Shown one piece after another: positions 26,467-33,188 of a DNA stretch of 41,134 nt. Location: the NCBI GenBank assembly GCA_022821645.1, contig JAJEDE010000017.1, positions 1-41,134 on the forward strand, written 5' to 3'. The position numbers and the translations under genes are program-made. Position 1 is the stretch's first letter. Each line of letters begins with the position of its first letter. The notes below the pieces were generated by a model that saw nothing but the letters and a program-made list of their open reading frames with translations, did not search any database and was not told the DNA's origin. The DNA comes from Chloroflexota bacterium (GTDB lineage Bacteria; Chloroflexota; UBA11872).

Positions 26467-27267
26467 TTAATCCTCGCTGGATGACTTCCGCACGGACCGT
26501 CCGGTAAGCGTCTCCTGCGGCAGCACTTTCACGGACGGCCTGGATGGCGCCGGGCCTGCCGACTCCGCGGGCGCTTCCGGCGCGGCTCGCGTCTCTGGCT
26601 TCTCGGGAGCCGCCGGCGCCTCGCGCGAGTCCCTGGCGGCAGCTGGCTCCTGAACGGCCGGCTCGGCCTCGGGTTCCGGCTTGGCCGGCGACCGTCGTCG
26701 CGAGCGCCGCCGCGGCGGCGGGTCCAGGCGCGGCCGTGCGTTGCCCCGCTCCGTTGGCAGGTCGCGACGGCCTCGGCCTTCGCTCCTCACCGCGTCGAGC
26801 ACGCTCGCAATCTCCACCACGCCATCCGCCGCCTCCACCAGCGCCGGCGGCGCCAGTTCCTGGCTGGTCACCACTTCCACCCGCACCCCGCGCCGCTGCA
26901 CCGCCTCGATCAGCACGACCAGGTCGGCGTCCGTGGTTATCAGGCTCAGCGAGTCGATGTGCGGCGCAAGTTCCAACGCGTCCACTGCGATAGCTATCCC
27001 CAGGCTGGCCCTTCGCACCCCGTCCGCTCGCAGCCGCAGCGGCTTCGCAATCACCTTGAACCCATCGGCCGCCAGCTGGCCCAGCCGCTGCTCCGTATCC
27101 GGACGGTCATCGTCACGCACACCGTAGGCCGCCGCCCGCACCAGCCGGCGGTTCTGGGTCAACTGTTCGCGCAGCCGCCCATACACCACCCGCACGCCGT
27201 GATGCCCCGTCATCATGTCCAGCGACGCCAAGTCGACAAACAGCGCCCCTCGCGGCAATACGTCCAT
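26467..27267 (-). CDS. NYN-domain protein with a low-complexity tail
   Basis: 266 residues from the ATG at 27267, which is preceded at 7 bases by AAGGAGAA (27274-27281). The NYN/PIN-like fold is seen in FVDLASLD (first Asp), SLGIAIAVDAL (Asp), SLITTDADLVVLIEAVQRRGV (TDAD metal-binding pair) and VEVVTSQELAPPALVEAAD. From residue 165 the chain is rich in Arg, Pro, Glu and Ala (LDPPPRRRSRRRSP) and probably disordered; it could bind RNA or DNA. NYN proteins of this kind (LabA/DUF88) are often RNA-processing nucleases. It heads the four-gene glycan unit. Confidence 0.8.
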   Translation of the reverse strand: MDVLPRGALFVDLASLDMMTGHHGVRVVYGRLREQLTQNRRLVRAAAYGVRDDDRPDTEQRLGQLAADGFKVIAKPLRLRADGVRRASLGIAIAVDALELAPHIDSLSLITTDADLVVLIEAVQRRGVRVEVVTSQELAPPALVEAADGVVEIASVLDAVRSEGRGRRDLPTERGNARPRLDPPPRRRSRRRSPAKPEPEAEPAVQEPAAARDSREAPAAPEKPETRAAPEAPAESAGPAPSRPSVKVLPQETLTGRSVRKSSSED

Positions 27268-27323
27268 CAACTGTTCTCCTTAGCGCGGGGGCCGCCCGCG
27301 CAAAATGATAGTGGACGCCAGCG

Positions 27324-27343
27324 GCCGGCCTCTGGCGGCCGGC
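27324..27343 (-). terminator. weak hairpin after the M50 protease gene
   Basis: GCCGGCC and GGCCGGC (7 bp) with a 6-base loop lie between the stop of the M50 gene and the start of the NYN gene. On the minus strand a short T-run (CATTTTG) follows some 15 bases later. It is a possible partial terminator separating the two transcription units. Confidence 0.25.
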
Positions 27344-28542
27344 TAGCGTTTCCTGGCTCTCAGCGTGTTCACCACGTCCACCGTGTCCACCGTCCCCAGC
27401 ACCCGCTCCTCCTCGACCACGAAGAAGAGCCGCCGGTCCGTCTCATACGCCTTATCGATCACCACGCTCAACTGATCGTCCGGCGCCACCACCGCCATCA
27501 GGTCCACCGGGCGCGCGATATCCCGCAGCACCGTATACAGCCGTTCTTCCAGTGGAACATCCCGGACGTCGTCCCCTTCCAGCATCCCAATAAGCTTCCC
27601 CGCCGAATCCAGCACCGGCCGCAGGCCAAACCGGTCGTGATACAACCCGCGCTCGATGAACTCCTGCACACTCCCGTCGCCCGGCACCGCCCCGGTCTCC
27701 GGTCGAACCAGGTCCCGCACGCGAAACCGGTGCAGTTGCTGCCGCAGAATCGCGTCCCGATAGCCCCCGCGCGCCGCCGACCACAGGAACCACCCGATCA
27801 CCCCTGTCCACAACGACTGCACCGCCCCGCCCAAAACCAGGAACTGGATCAGCCCAAAGGCCATCAACGCCGCGCCCAGCGCCGATCCCACGAAGCTCGC
27901 CACCCGCGTCCCCCGCACCACGTCGCCCGTCACCGCCCACACGATCGACCGCAAAATCCGCCCGCCGTCCAGCGGGAACCCCGGCAGCATGTTGAACACC
28001 GCCAGCGCCAGGTTCATCTCCCCCAGCCAGCGCGCCGTCACGGCCGGAATCGTCGCCGCGTCCATCTGCTCGCCCAGCGCAAAGAACAGCCCCCCCAGCG
28101 CCGCGCTCGTCAGCGGCCCCACCACCGTGATGACGAACTCCTGCCCCGGCCGGTCCGGCTCCCGTCCCATCTCCGCCAGCCCGCCGAAGATGAACAGCCG
28201 GATGCTCCGAACCGGAATCCCCATCCGCACCGCCACCACCGTGTGCGCCGCCTCGTGCGCCACGATCGACCCAAAGAACAGCAAACTCGTCACCACGCTC
28301 GCCGCCCAGATCGCCGGCCACGTCACGTCCGGGGCAACGCCCGCCGCCACGCTCGCCTCGATCAACCGCCGCGGGATCAACGACGTCGCCGTCGTCCACG
28401 TCACAAACCCAAAAATGATCAGCCAGCTGGCGTCAATGTTGAATTCCGTGCCGCCAACGCTGAACAGCCGCCACAGACCGAACGGCGTCCGCCCGCGACC
28501 GCCGGCCCGCTCTTGGGTCCGGTTCTCGCGTGTGTCGCGCAG
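27343..28542 (-). CDS. site-2-type M50 metalloprotease with CBS domains (Rip3-like), probable CTG start
   Basis: Intramembrane zinc protease of the site-2 protease group. The active-site HEAAH is at 96-100 (IVAHEAAHTVVAV) and the third ligand in NMLPGFPLDGGRILRS. Several membrane helices span roughly 40-230. Two CBS-like repeats follow (EFIERGLYHDRFGLRPVLDSAG... and VIDKAYETDRRLFFVVEEERV). The conserved N-terminal region (GLWRLFSVGGTEFNIDASWLII) lies before the first in-frame GTG (28404). No ATG, GTG or TTG occurs between the in-frame TAG at 28546 and that GTG, so I place the start at the CTG at 28542, six to seven bases after GGAGG. This gives 399 residues. It probably cleaves a membrane-bound regulator; the substrate is unknown. 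Confidence 0.85.
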   Translation of the reverse strand: MRDTRENRTQERAGGRGRTPFGLWRLFSVGGTEFNIDASWLIIFGFVTWTTATSLIPRRLIEASVAAGVAPDVTWPAIWAASVVTSLLFFGSIVAHEAAHTVVAVRMGIPVRSIRLFIFGGLAEMGREPDRPGQEFVITVVGPLTSAALGGLFFALGEQMDAATIPAVTARWLGEMNLALAVFNMLPGFPLDGGRILRSIVWAVTGDVVRGTRVASFVGSALGAALMAFGLIQFLVLGGAVQSLWTGVIGWFLWSAARGGYRDAILRQQLHRFRVRDLVRPETGAVPGDGSVQEFIERGLYHDRFGLRPVLDSAGKLIGMLEGDDVRDVPLEERLYTVLRDIARPVDLMAVVAPDDQLSVVIDKAYETDRRLFFVVEEERVLGTVDTVDVVNTLRARKR

Positions 28543-28545
28543 TGC

Positions 28546-28737
28546 CTAGCCTCCGACTCCTGTGCCCAGCGCGGGCGCGATCAGCGACACAATCAGCATC
28601 AATACCGCCAGCAGCGCCAGGATCGACCACACCCCCGACAGCGTGATCCACCGCCGCGGGTTAAACCGCCGAGCCTTGCGCTCCTCGTCCGGACGAATCC
28701 GCCGCCGCCCTCGCCGACGCCGCCGCCTGGCGCTCAC
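28546..28737 (-). CDS. 63-residue single-pass membrane peptide
   Basis: GTG start at 28737, 19 bases after the NYN gene stop. The N-terminal half is strongly basic (SARRRRRRGRRRIRPDEERKARRFNPRRW), then one hydrophobic segment (SILALLAVLMLIVSLIAPALG) and a short GTGVGG tail. A cytoplasmic N-terminus is expected. It is in the same frame as the downstream M50 protease and its last codons hold that gene's ribosome site, so the two products are likely co-made. It is a possible substrate or regulator of the protease, but that is only inference. Confidence 0.5.
   Translation of the reverse strand: MSARRRRRRGRRRIRPDEERKARRFNPRRWITLSGVWSILALLAVLMLIVSLIAPALGTGVGG
28550..28554 (-). promoter_or_regulatory. 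Shine-Dalgarno GGAGG deciding the CTG start of the M50 gene
   Basis: GGAGG lies 7 bases upstream of CTG at 28542 and inside the last codons (Val-Gly-Gly-stop) of the small membrane-peptide gene. It supports a CTG initiation codon coupled to the end of the upstream gene. Confidence 0.5.
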
Positions 28738-28756
28738 TGCCGCCCGCCCGTAAGGC

Positions 28757-29506
28757 TCACGCCCTGGCCGCCACGCGCCGCGAACTCCGCGACCCGCTCT
28801 TCGACCCCACGTGCAAACTCGTCGCCGACGACAAATCAAACCACTCGTTCGCCGCCACTCGCAAGTCCTCCGACATCGCGTCCGCGAACGAATACGCCTC
28901 CACCCGCAGCCCGTGCTCCCGCAGGTAATCCACCATCGGCACGTAATCCCCGTCGCCTGAGACCAGCGCCACCACGTCCATCGTCGGCAGCCGCCGGATT
29001 ACATCCATCACCAGCACAATATCCAGGTCCGCCTTCCGCGTCCCGTCCGCAAACACCTTGATCGACTTCGTGACGATGTCATACCCCTTCTCCCACACCG
29101 GCGACACCGACCGCTGATGCTCCAGCCGTCCCGCAAAATCAGCATAGATCGGACAATACGCCCGCGCGTGGATCAGCCGCCGGTCCGCCGTCACCTCATC
29201 CAGCAACTTCTTGAAATCCAGCCGAATCGGATCGTCCGGGTCCCGGTCACTCACATTCGCCGTGTCCACAAACACGCCCAGCCGCAGTTGCGGCCCCGAA
29301 TTCGTGCTGGACGACTGATTCCGTAGCGCCCCCGCCATGCGCGTCAGTTCCCGCGCCGAATTCGCCAGCGCCCGCTCCCCCGGCCGTTCCTTTGAGATCA
29401 CGTCCTTCAGCTCGTCCACCAGCATTCGTAAGTCCTGGCCATCCGACGACACCTCGTCGCCCATGTCCAGGTCAATGTCTTCGGGAATCGCCGATATGCG
29501 CCGCAT
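28757..29506 (-). CDS. NYN-domain (LabA/DUF88-like) protein
   Basis: 249 residues. A helical N-terminal 65 residues precede the NYN domain: VFVDTANVSD (first Asp), RKADLDIVLVMDVIRR (Asp pair), ALVSGDGDYVPMVDYLREHGLRVEAYSF (SGDGDY metal site). The catalytic acidic residues of active PIN-like nucleases appear present. The C-terminus is basic (SKSGSRSSRRVAARA). The ATG at 29506 overlaps the stop of the preceding coiled-coil gene by one base (TAATG). It is the second NYN gene within 3 kb, but is not obviously a recent duplicate of the other one. Confidence 0.85.
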   Translation of the reverse strand: MRRISAIPEDIDLDMGDEVSSDGQDLRMLVDELKDVISKERPGERALANSARELTRMAGALRNQSSSTNSGPQLRLGVFVDTANVSDRDPDDPIRLDFKKLLDEVTADRRLIHARAYCPIYADFAGRLEHQRSVSPVWEKGYDIVTKSIKVFADGTRKADLDIVLVMDVIRRLPTMDVVALVSGDGDYVPMVDYLREHGLRVEAYSFADAMSEDLRVAANEWFDLSSATSLHVGSKSGSRSSRRVAARA

Positions 29507-30084
29507 TACGACTCGCTCTTTCGCTTGGAACCCGAGGCCGCCGCTTTCCGCGGCGTACGCTTCGTCGAGCCGTTGTCCTTGGCCTCATCCGCCAGGTCCT
29601 GCAGTCGGCGGTCGATCTCGTCCTGCCGCGCTACTTCGCGCTGCTCGCACTCCGCGCGACGCCGCTTGATATCCGCCGCGTCCGGCGCAAACGACTCCAG
29701 CGCCTCCCAGATCGCGCTGATCCGGTCCGTATTCCCTTTGATCTCCAGGTTCGAGTTGAACGCCACCTCCGTCATCTCCTCGATGAACCCGACCAGCCGC
29801 TTCTCCAGCGCTTCAACCTGGTTCCGCGTCTGGAACAGCGACGTATCCAGCGACTTATCGCCGCGCTTGTACTGCCGCTCCGTGTCCACCACCTGCTTGC
29901 GTAATTCGCCAAAGTTCTCGCGCAGCGCATTCAGATTGCGCGCGATCATCCGGTGATGCGTCAGGTGCGAGACCGTCTTATCCGAACTTCCCTTCGCGGC
30001 CGCCTCCGTCCCGTTGGACGAAGTCGCCGCGGTATCTGGTGACGCGCGCCGGCTACGCCGTGCACGCGAACTCCTTGATGCCAT
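29506..30084 (-). CDS. coiled-coil protein of unknown function
   Basis: 192 residues. Basic, Ser/Arg-rich first 35 residues, then a long helical region (NLNALRENFGELRKQVVDTERQY..., TRNQVEALEKRLVGFIEEMTEV, RRRAECEQREVARQDEIDRRLQDLADEA) ending in a basic Lys/Arg/Ser tail. No enzymatic motif or membrane segment. Both ends look able to bind nucleic acid. The start at 30084 lies 32 bases inside the CobW-like gene, and the stop overlaps the NYN gene start, so the three genes form one coupled unit. I do not recognise the family. Confidence 0.7.
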   Translation of the reverse strand: MASRSSRARRSRRASPDTAATSSNGTEAAAKGSSDKTVSHLTHHRMIARNLNALRENFGELRKQVVDTERQYKRGDKSLDTSLFQTRNQVEALEKRLVGFIEEMTEVAFNSNLEIKGNTDRISAIWEALESFAPDAADIKRRRAECEQREVARQDEIDRRLQDLADEAKDNGSTKRTPRKAAASGSKRKSES

Positions 30085-31003
30085 GAGTTACTGCTGTCTC
30101 CATTTCGTTGGTGTTCAGGTTTCGTCCAATCACGTCGATGTACAGCGGCGCCGGCCCAAACCGTCGGACCTCCCAGGCGCCCAGCACCACATCAACCAGC
30201 GCGCAGCCCTCCGCGGCGGGCACAAACCCCTTCGCGCGAACCACCTCGCCATACACGCCCGCGGCCAGGTCGCCCACAAACGAGTCGACCCGCTCGGCGG
30301 GCAAATCGCCGGTGTCCAGCACCAGCCGTTCCAAACCACTCGCCGCCAAATCGTCATGCGGAACCGTCGAGTGAAAATCAACCTCGACTCCGGGCCCCGC
30401 CCTGCGCACGCCGCCTTGACGGATGGCGGCCAGCAAAAGGTCCGGATCCACCTCGCAATACACCGTCTCCAGAATCGCCGCCTCGGCATTCAACGCGCGC
30501 GCCCAGGCCCGCGCATCCAGCCGCTGCGCCTCACTCGCCATGTCCGCCTTATTCACCAGCACCAGGTCCGCGTGCCGCACCTGGTTCGGGAAAAAATCAC
30601 CCAGGTGATCCCGCACCAGCGCATACCGTGTCGCGTCCAGCACCGTAATCACCGAGTCCACGTCCACAATCGACCGCACCGAGGGACTCGCGAACACGTG
30701 CGCCAACGTATCCGGCGAGGCCAGGCCCGTCGGTTCGATCACCAGCCGCTCGGGACTGATGGAGCGGTCAAGCTGTTCCAACGCCGTCAGCAAATCGCCC
30801 CGCACCTCGCAGCACACGCACCCGCCCACCAGTTGACGCACCGTCAGGTCATCCGAGGCCAGCACCACTTGATCCACGCCCTCAACCCCGAACTCATTCA
30901 CCAGCAGCGCCGTCGACTCCAGGGCGGCCAATTGAGGCACCAGCGAACGCAACAGCGTCGTCTTGCCCGCCCCCAGGAACCCATACACGATCGTCGCCCT
31001 CAT
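30053..31003 (-). CDS. CobW/G3E-family GTPase
   Basis: 316 residues from the ATG at 31003. P-loop GFLGAGKTTLL (Walker A), the metal-binding GGCVCCEVRGD (CxCC), VIEPTGLASPD and VLVNKADMAS (NKxD) mark the G3E family of metallochaperone GTPases (YjiA, CobW, UreG relatives). The C-terminal domain is less conserved. Such proteins deliver zinc or cobalt to target enzymes, or act in nitrile hydratase assembly; no target gene is adjacent. The open frame extends 23 codons upstream, but the family begins at MRATIVYGFLG. Confidence 0.93.
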   Translation of the reverse strand: MRATIVYGFLGAGKTTLLRSLVPQLAALESTALLVNEFGVEGVDQVVLASDDLTVRQLVGGCVCCEVRGDLLTALEQLDRSISPERLVIEPTGLASPDTLAHVFASPSVRSIVDVDSVITVLDATRYALVRDHLGDFFPNQVRHADLVLVNKADMASEAQRLDARAWARALNAEAAILETVYCEVDPDLLLAAIRQGGVRRAGPGVEVDFHSTVPHDDLAASGLERLVLDTGDLPAERVDSFVGDLAAGVYGEVVRAKGFVPAAEGCALVDVVLGAWEVRRFGPAPLYIDVIGRNLNTNEMETAVTHGIKEFACTA

Positions 31004-31176
31004 CGCGTATCGGCTCCTTCGCCGTCGGCAGCCCATCCGGGGCGTTCTGTCCACCCGGCGCGCGGCACACAAGCGCCCGGCAGACCATCAAAACCTAAAA
31101 AGGATCATCGCCCCCAAAAACCCCACACCCCCAAGTATCGCACGCCCCCATTGCCATCCCTGAGCGTGTCGGATAA

Positions 31177-31288
31177 ACCGTTCGTGGTGAGCCGGGCCGT
31201 AGTCTTTCGAAGGCCCGTGTCGAACCACCCCTCCGCGTCCCCATCCTCGACTTTCGTAGGGGCGGCGTCTGCGACCCGCCCGTCTTCC
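31177..31288. repeat. long hairpin repeat, copy 1
   Basis: Begins AACCGTTCGTGGTGAGC. The inner stem CGGGCC/GGCCCG closes a loop with GTAGTCTTTCGAA. A second part of about 60 bases carries GGGCGG/CCGCCC. Nearly identical to 32242-32352. Confidence 0.8.
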
Positions 31289-31308
31289 TCTTCTCCCCTC
31301 CCCCTCCG

Positions 31309-31343
31309 CTCTCACTCCTCTCCCCTCTCCCCTCTCCCCTTCC
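31309..31343. repeat. CT-rich tract, copy 1
   Basis: CTCTCACTCCTCTCCCCTC followed by more CCCTCT units. Similar tracts occur at 31444-31480, 32816-32860, 40555-40600 and 40650-40685, all with the C/T-rich strand on plus. Confidence 0.6.
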
Positions 31344-31346
31344 CCA

Positions 31347-31400
31347 AACCGTTCATGGTGAGCCGGCCTGTAGTCCTTCGAAAGGCCGTGTCGAACCACC
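31347..31400. repeat. short hairpin repeat, copy 2
   Basis: Same frame as copy 1 (CCGTTCATGGTGAGC ... GTGTCGAACCACC) but the inner stem is CGGCCT/AGGCCG, a compensated change on both sides. Confidence 0.8.
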
Positions 31401-31443
31401 CGCGTGGATGAAGCACCCAACCCTCTCAGGAAGTCCCTCTTTG

Positions 31444-31480
31444 TCCGCTCTCACTTCTCTCCCCTCTCCCCTCTCCCCTT
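31444..31480. repeat. CT-rich tract, copy 2
   Basis: Close match to 31309-31343 and 40650-40685 (CTCTCACTTCTCTCCCCTC and following CCCTCT units). Confidence 0.6.
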
Positions 31481-31507
31481 CTTGCCCCCCTCACTCCTTC
31501 CCCACCC

Positions 31508-31558
31508 CGTTCGTGGTGAGCCGGTCTGGAGTCCGCGCAAGACCGTGTCGAACCACCC
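31508..31558. repeat. short hairpin repeat, copy 3
   Basis: CCGTTCGTGGTGAGC ... GTGTCGAACCACC with inner stem CGGTCT/AGACCG, a third compensated version of the stem. Lies in the 3' part of the hicA frame. Confidence 0.8.
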
Positions 31559-31605
31559 CTACGGCTGAAGCAACCACCCTCGTTCCCCCGTCCCCGCCCC
31601 CTCGT

Positions 31606-31646
31606 GCGTACCGGCCGGTTTCTAACCGGCCTCCTCCGGGCAACCA
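31606..31646. repeat. GGCCGGTT hairpin repeat, copy 1
   Basis: GCGTACCGGCCGGTTTC followed by TAACCGGCCTCCTCCGGGC. Perfect 8-bp stem GGCCGGTT/AACCGGCC with a 3-base loop TCT. Other copies at 32493 and 32872. Confidence 0.8.
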
Positions 31647-31662
31647 ACCCCCAACCCACCCC

Positions 31663-31687
31663 ACCCGTTCATAGTGAGCCAGCCGAA
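31663..31687. repeat. partial hairpin repeat, copy 4
   Basis: CCCGTTCATAGTGAGCCAG only: the left half of the element. It adjoins the point where hicA homology is lost (about 31701). Confidence 0.6.
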
Positions 31688-31867
31688 GCGGCCGTGCCGC
31701 CGTGCCCACGCGCAGAGCCCGATGGCGCGGAACCGTCACGCTATGCGACTCCTCGTCGCCGCTTCTGGTCAGCGTCATGTGGCTGCCGCGCTGCCGGACC
31801 AGTTCATACCCATAGCGGCGACGCAACACACGTGCCAGGTCTTCGCCCGACATATCGCGGGGAAGCC

Positions 31868-32083
31868 TCATACGGCGATGGCTTCGTCCTTAACGAAATG
31901 CAGCCGGACCACCTTCACCTCGCCCGTGTCGCCAAAGTGGCAGGCCACGGCATCCTTCACCATCGCCTTCAGGTCCGCCCAATCGTCCCCCTGCGTGAAA
32001 ATGCTGTAGCCAAGCGCCCGCGCGTCAAACCCGCCCTCCACGGCCTCCGTCACCTCAAAAATGATCTCTGCGGGCGCCTTCAC
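31868..32083 (-). CDS. hicB: HicB-like antitoxin
   Basis: 71 residues from the GTG at 32083 (GGAG five bases upstream): KAPAEIIFEVTEAVEGGFDARALGYSIFTQGDDW... ending VVRLHFVKDEAIAV. This is the small single-domain HicB type, often mis-annotated in databases as 2-oxoisovalerate dehydrogenase. EGGFDARALGYSIFTQGD is the partial RNase H-like strand pair. It lacks a separate C-terminal DNA-binding domain. Its stop overlaps the hicA start (ATGA). A promoter candidate lies upstream, and a second, broken copy is at 34131-34319. Confidence 0.85.
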   Translation of the reverse strand: MKAPAEIIFEVTEAVEGGFDARALGYSIFTQGDDWADLKAMVKDAVACHFGDTGEVKVVRLHFVKDEAIAV

Positions 32084-32148
32084 GTCAACTCCAGTACTCG
32101 CCGGCCCAGGAACTGCCGCATCCCTGGCCCCGAAACATCGCCTGCCAA

Positions 32149-32177
32149 AGTGTAGAAACACCCCCACCGGCACACAA
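32149..32177 (-). promoter_or_regulatory. probable promoter of the hicBA pair
   Basis: On the minus strand TTGTGT (32177-32172) and TACACT (32154-32149) are spaced by exactly 17 bases, and a start about 60 bases later at the hicB GTG fits. The same segment is present upstream of the hicB relic at 34384-34412, where TACACT is kept but the -35 has become TTAGGC. Confidence 0.45.
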
Positions 32178-32241
32178 CAGCGCCACAAGCACCCAATATC
32201 CCGGCATACCCGGCCAGCCTCAACTCAATCCGCCTGGCCCC

Positions 32242-32352
32242 CCGTTCATGGTGAGCCGGGCCGTAGTCTTTCGAAGGCCCGTGTCGAACCACCCCTCCGC
32301 GTCCCCATCCTCGACTTTCGTAGGGGCGGCGTCTGCGACCCGCCCGTCTTCC
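32242..32352. repeat. long hairpin repeat, copy 5
   Basis: Nearly base-for-base the same as copy 1 at 31177-31288 over about 110 bases, with inner stem CGGGCC/GGCCCG. Confidence 0.85.
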
Positions 32353-32370
32353 GGTCGTGATCACCCACCC

Positions 32371-32422
32371 AACCGTTCGTGGTGAGCCGGGCCAGAGTCC
32401 CCGGCGGCCCGTGTCGAACCAC
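32371..32422. repeat. short hairpin repeat, copy 6
   Basis: AACCGTTCGTGGTGAGCC with stem CGGGCC/GGCCCG but a different loop (AGAGTCCCCGG), ending GTGTCGAACCAC. Confidence 0.8.
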
Positions 32423-32492
32423 ACCCCCAGCCACAGCAACCACCCTCGCCACCCCGTCATCCCCGCCCAGGCGGGGACCCAGTTCCGATCTT

Positions 32493-32533
32493 GCGTACCG
32501 GCCGGTTTCTAACCGGCCTCTTCCGGGCAACCA
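32493..32533. repeat. GGCCGGTT hairpin repeat, copy 2
   Basis: GCGTACCGGCCGGTTTC then TAACCGGCCTCTTCCGGGC; differs from copy 1 at one base in the tail. Confidence 0.8.
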
Positions 32534-32540
32534 CCCCCCA

Positions 32541-32678
32541 AACCGTTCATGGTGAGCCGGCCTGTAGTCCTTCTAAAAGCCTGCCCTGAGCTTGTCGAAG
32601 GGGCCCGTGTCGAACCACCCCTCCGCGTCCCCATCCTCGCCTTTCGTAGGGGCGGCGTCTGCGACCCGCCCGTCTTCC
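32541..32678. repeat. long hairpin repeat, copy 7, with an insertion
   Basis: As copies 1 and 5, but the right arm of the inner stem is interrupted by about 28 bases including CCTGAGCTTGTCGAAGGGG, itself part of a related short element. The second half (CCTCCGCGTCCCCATCCTCG onward) is intact. Confidence 0.8.
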
Positions 32679-32871
32679 TCCCCCTCCGCCATCCCGGCGT
32701 CCCCGGCCGGGATCCAGCACCGTGGTCACCTCGACCGCACCCTGCGTCCCTGGTGAGCCTGTCGAACCACACCCCCGGCAACCCACCCCGACCGAAACCT
32801 CCCAACCTCCCCCTCCGCCTCTCACTCCTCACTTCTCTCCCCTCACTCCTCGCTTTGCCCCGCCCCCTCAT

Positions 32872-32912
32872 GCGTACCGGCCGGTTTCTAACCGGCCTCC
32901 TCCGGGCAACCA
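32872..32912. repeat. GGCCGGTT hairpin repeat, copy 3
   Basis: Identical to copy 1 at 31606-31646 over the whole unit. Confidence 0.8.
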
Positions 32913-32927
32913 ACCCCGAACCCACCC

Positions 32928-32956
32928 AACCGTTCCTGGTGAGCCTGCCGAAGGGG
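32928..32956. repeat. partial hairpin repeat, copy 9
   Basis: ACCGTTCCTGGTGAGCCTGCCGAAGG. Short version lacking the long inner stem. Confidence 0.55.
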
Positions 32957-33188
32957 ATCTCGACTCTCCCTTCCTACCCTCCCTCCGCCCTCCGCACACA
33001 ACCCAACCCCGGCACCGTGCTCCGCCCGACCGCCTCTTCCAATCGTCTTCCTGGAATCGTTGCTGCTTTCCCGCAACGAGACGCCGATTTACAGGCCATG
33101 ACCTGATCTTGCCGAACCCCCAGTGACACCCCTTCTAGAGAGTGTGCAGCCTGTTGACGGCGCGTCAGTACTCGTAAACAGGGATCAT

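Larger units (their letters stand above)
31004..31490. other. gene-free, repeat-rich stretch
   Basis: No gene is seen between the CobW-like gene and the hicA remnant. It holds hairpin repeats at 31177-31288 and 31347-31400 and CT-rich tracts at 31309-31343 and 31444-31480. The open frames across it on either strand are translations of the repeats. Confidence 0.6.
31491..31871 (-). pseudogene. hicA: hicA-type toxin gene, 3' end replaced by repeat DNA
   Basis: The first 57 codons encode a HicA mRNA-interferase fold: MRLPRDMSGEDLARVLRRRY, GYELVRQRGSHMTLT (catalytic His31 in the GSH motif), and VPRHRALRVGT. The usual ending after RVGT (a short helix of about 15-20 residues) is missing. From about 31701 down to the stop at 31491, the frame runs through dispersed repeats (31663-31687, 31606-31646, 31508-31558), giving a 126-residue chimera. 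The start overlaps the antitoxin stop by 4 bases (ATGA). It is probably inactive or altered, although the catalytic His is kept; some HicA proteins tolerate short C-termini. Confidence 0.75.
32178..33188. other. gene-free, repeat-rich stretch
   Basis: About 1 kb between hicB and the HNH gene with no gene seen. It is largely made of the repeats listed separately, plus unlisted fragments: 32455-32480 (CATCCCCGCCCAGGCGGGG, an inverted repeat), 32689-32715 (CCCGGCGTCCCCGGCCGGG), 32750-32770 (CTGGTGAGCCTGTCGAACC) and a CT-rich tract at 32816-32860. Confidence 0.6.

Noticed and set aside
26959..29061. 700-codon plus-strand open frame
   Set aside because: It is antisense to the NYN, M50 and second NYN genes, has an Arg/His/Pro-rich composition and no family-like motif; the minus-strand genes have clear catalytic motifs.
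30014..31411. 465-codon plus-strand open frame
   Set aside because: Shadow of the CobW-like and coiled-coil genes; its end translates repeat DNA.
31868..32083. 2-oxoisovalerate dehydrogenase subunit
   Set aside because: This label is often attached to such small proteins in databases, but the sequence and the coupled hicA gene show a HicB-like antitoxin.
31177..32956. CRISPR array
   Set aside because: The repeats are irregularly spaced, differ in length and are not separated by unique spacers of constant size.
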